From the NCBI RefSeq assembly GCF_902706195.1, contig NZ_CACSJO010000006.1:1-64000 (forward strand): a stretch of DNA of 64,000 nucleotides, written 5' to 3'. A program made the position numbers and the translations under genes. The DNA comes from Novosphingobium sp. 18050. GTDB taxonomy: Bacteria; Pseudomonadota; Alphaproteobacteria; Sphingomonadales; Sphingomonadaceae. Under the pieces are notes generated by a model. That model was not told where the DNA came from and did no database searches. It was given only the letters and a program-made list of their open reading frames with translations. How positions within the stretch are numbered: position 1 is the stretch's first letter; each line of letters starts with the position of its first letter. Of the stretch, positions 63,618-64,000 are shown one piece after another.

Positions 63618-64000
63618 GTGCGGATAGCGATACTTGAGGACGATGTGGCCCTTGCCGGGCTCGTGGAAATGACGCTCACGGAAGCGGGGCATTTCTGCGA
63701 GGTTTTCGTCGAAGGCCATCTGCTTACCCGTGCCCTGCATCGTGAGACGTACGACGTTCTCATCCTCGACTGGAATGTGCCGGGCATTTCGGGGATCGGG
63801 ATCCTCGAATGGGTGAAGGCAAACCTCGACCTGCCGCCGCCTGCGCTGATGCTGACCAGCCGGTCGGCAGAGGAGGACATCGTCGAAGGGCTTTCCGCCG
63901 GCGCGGACGACTACGTCATCAAGCCGGTTGCCCCTACCGTTCTCAAGGCACGAGTGAACGCGCTGGCGCGGCGCGCCTATCCCGCCGCCCTGCTGGGTAT
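63618..64000 (+). CDS. Response regulator, N-terminal part (cut by window)
   Basis: The first 127 codons of a two-component receiver domain from GTG 63618, with AAGG seven bases upstream. MRIAILEDDVALAGLVEMTL supplies the acidic pocket, VLILDWNVPG the phospho-accepting Asp, LMLTSRS the switch Thr/Ser and YVIKPV the conserved Lys. The frame is open at the window edge; the order and spacing suit an OmpR/PhoB-type regulator, but the output domain is not visible. Divergent from the GGDEF gene across about 260 bp with no other gene. Confidence 0.9.
   Translation, partial: MRIAILEDDVALAGLVEMTLTEAGHFCEVFVEGHLLTRALHRETYDVLILDWNVPGISGIGILEWVKANLDLPPPALMLTSRSAEEDIVEGLSAGADDYVIKPVAPTVLKARVNALARRAYPAALLG

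Overview
The window looks like a GC-rich alphaproteobacterial chromosome or megaplasmid segment, most likely from a sphingomonad (Novosphingobium/Sphingobium-like). The signs are four large TonB-dependent receptors, NodT-type efflux lipoproteins, REP-like palindromes built around TGATCCGGGA, many ATGA stop/start overlaps and frequent TTG/GTG starts. This placement is inference from gene content; no 16S or other marker is present. I see no transposase, phage gene, CRISPR array, tRNA or rRNA.

Layout. 1-2.2 kb: end of an HMG-CoA-lyase-like gene, a CaiB/BaiF CoA-transferase and a GntR/FCD regulator. 2.6-11.4 kb: a TetR-controlled RND efflux operon on the minus strand (small unknown protein, membrane fusion protein, HAE1 pump, NodT outer-membrane factor, then a TbpB-like lipoprotein), with three matching TACC-GGTA operators. 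11.5-21.5 kb: an accessory catabolic block with an acetate-type CoA-transferase divergent from a LysR gene, a cysteine amidohydrolase, an IclR regulator, then a plus-strand operon (isocitrate-lyase-superfamily lyase, LeuC/LeuD-like hydro-lyase, maleate-isomerase-fold protein, FAD monooxygenase) facing two coupled antibiotic-biosynthesis-monooxygenase (ABM) proteins. 21.8-30.3 kb: TonB receptor, PQQ quinohemoprotein dehydrogenase, SnoaL-like protein, TetR regulator and second TonB receptor. Both receptor promoters carry a shared 14-bp operator-like element. 30.4-40.3 kb: a TPR/2OG-Fe oxygenase, then a tight eight-gene plus-strand operon plus a PQQ dehydrogenase: ABM, two SDRs, cupin, M24-fold protein, thiamine-dependent E1 alpha and beta, a free-standing lipoyl domain, membrane PQQ dehydrogenase.

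40.6-48.9 kb is more ordinary: a 37-aa membrane peptide, a YezD-like protein ending a sulfate ABC operon (sbp-cysT-cysW-cysA-yezD), CorA, a Tat-exported GDPD, a GlcG/HbpS protein and a methionine aminopeptidase. 49-60 kb: HxlR regulator, DUF4198 protein, a FecI-FecR-TonB receptor surface-signalling set, and two secreted GDPDs flanking a fourth TonB receptor. 60-64 kb: SulP transporter coupled to a ParB-like protein, a diguanylate cyclase and the start of a response regulator.

Taken together, 11-40 kb reads as an outer-membrane-uptake-plus-catabolism island: receptors import a substrate, PQQ enzymes and SDRs oxidise alcohol groups, and thiamine/lipoyl and hydro-lyase/lyase steps cut carbon skeletons. 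The substrate cannot be read from sequence. The most unusual candidates are the E1/lone-lipoyl/M24/cupin operon and the hydro-lyase operon whose maleate-isomerase-like member lacks both usual catalytic cysteines.
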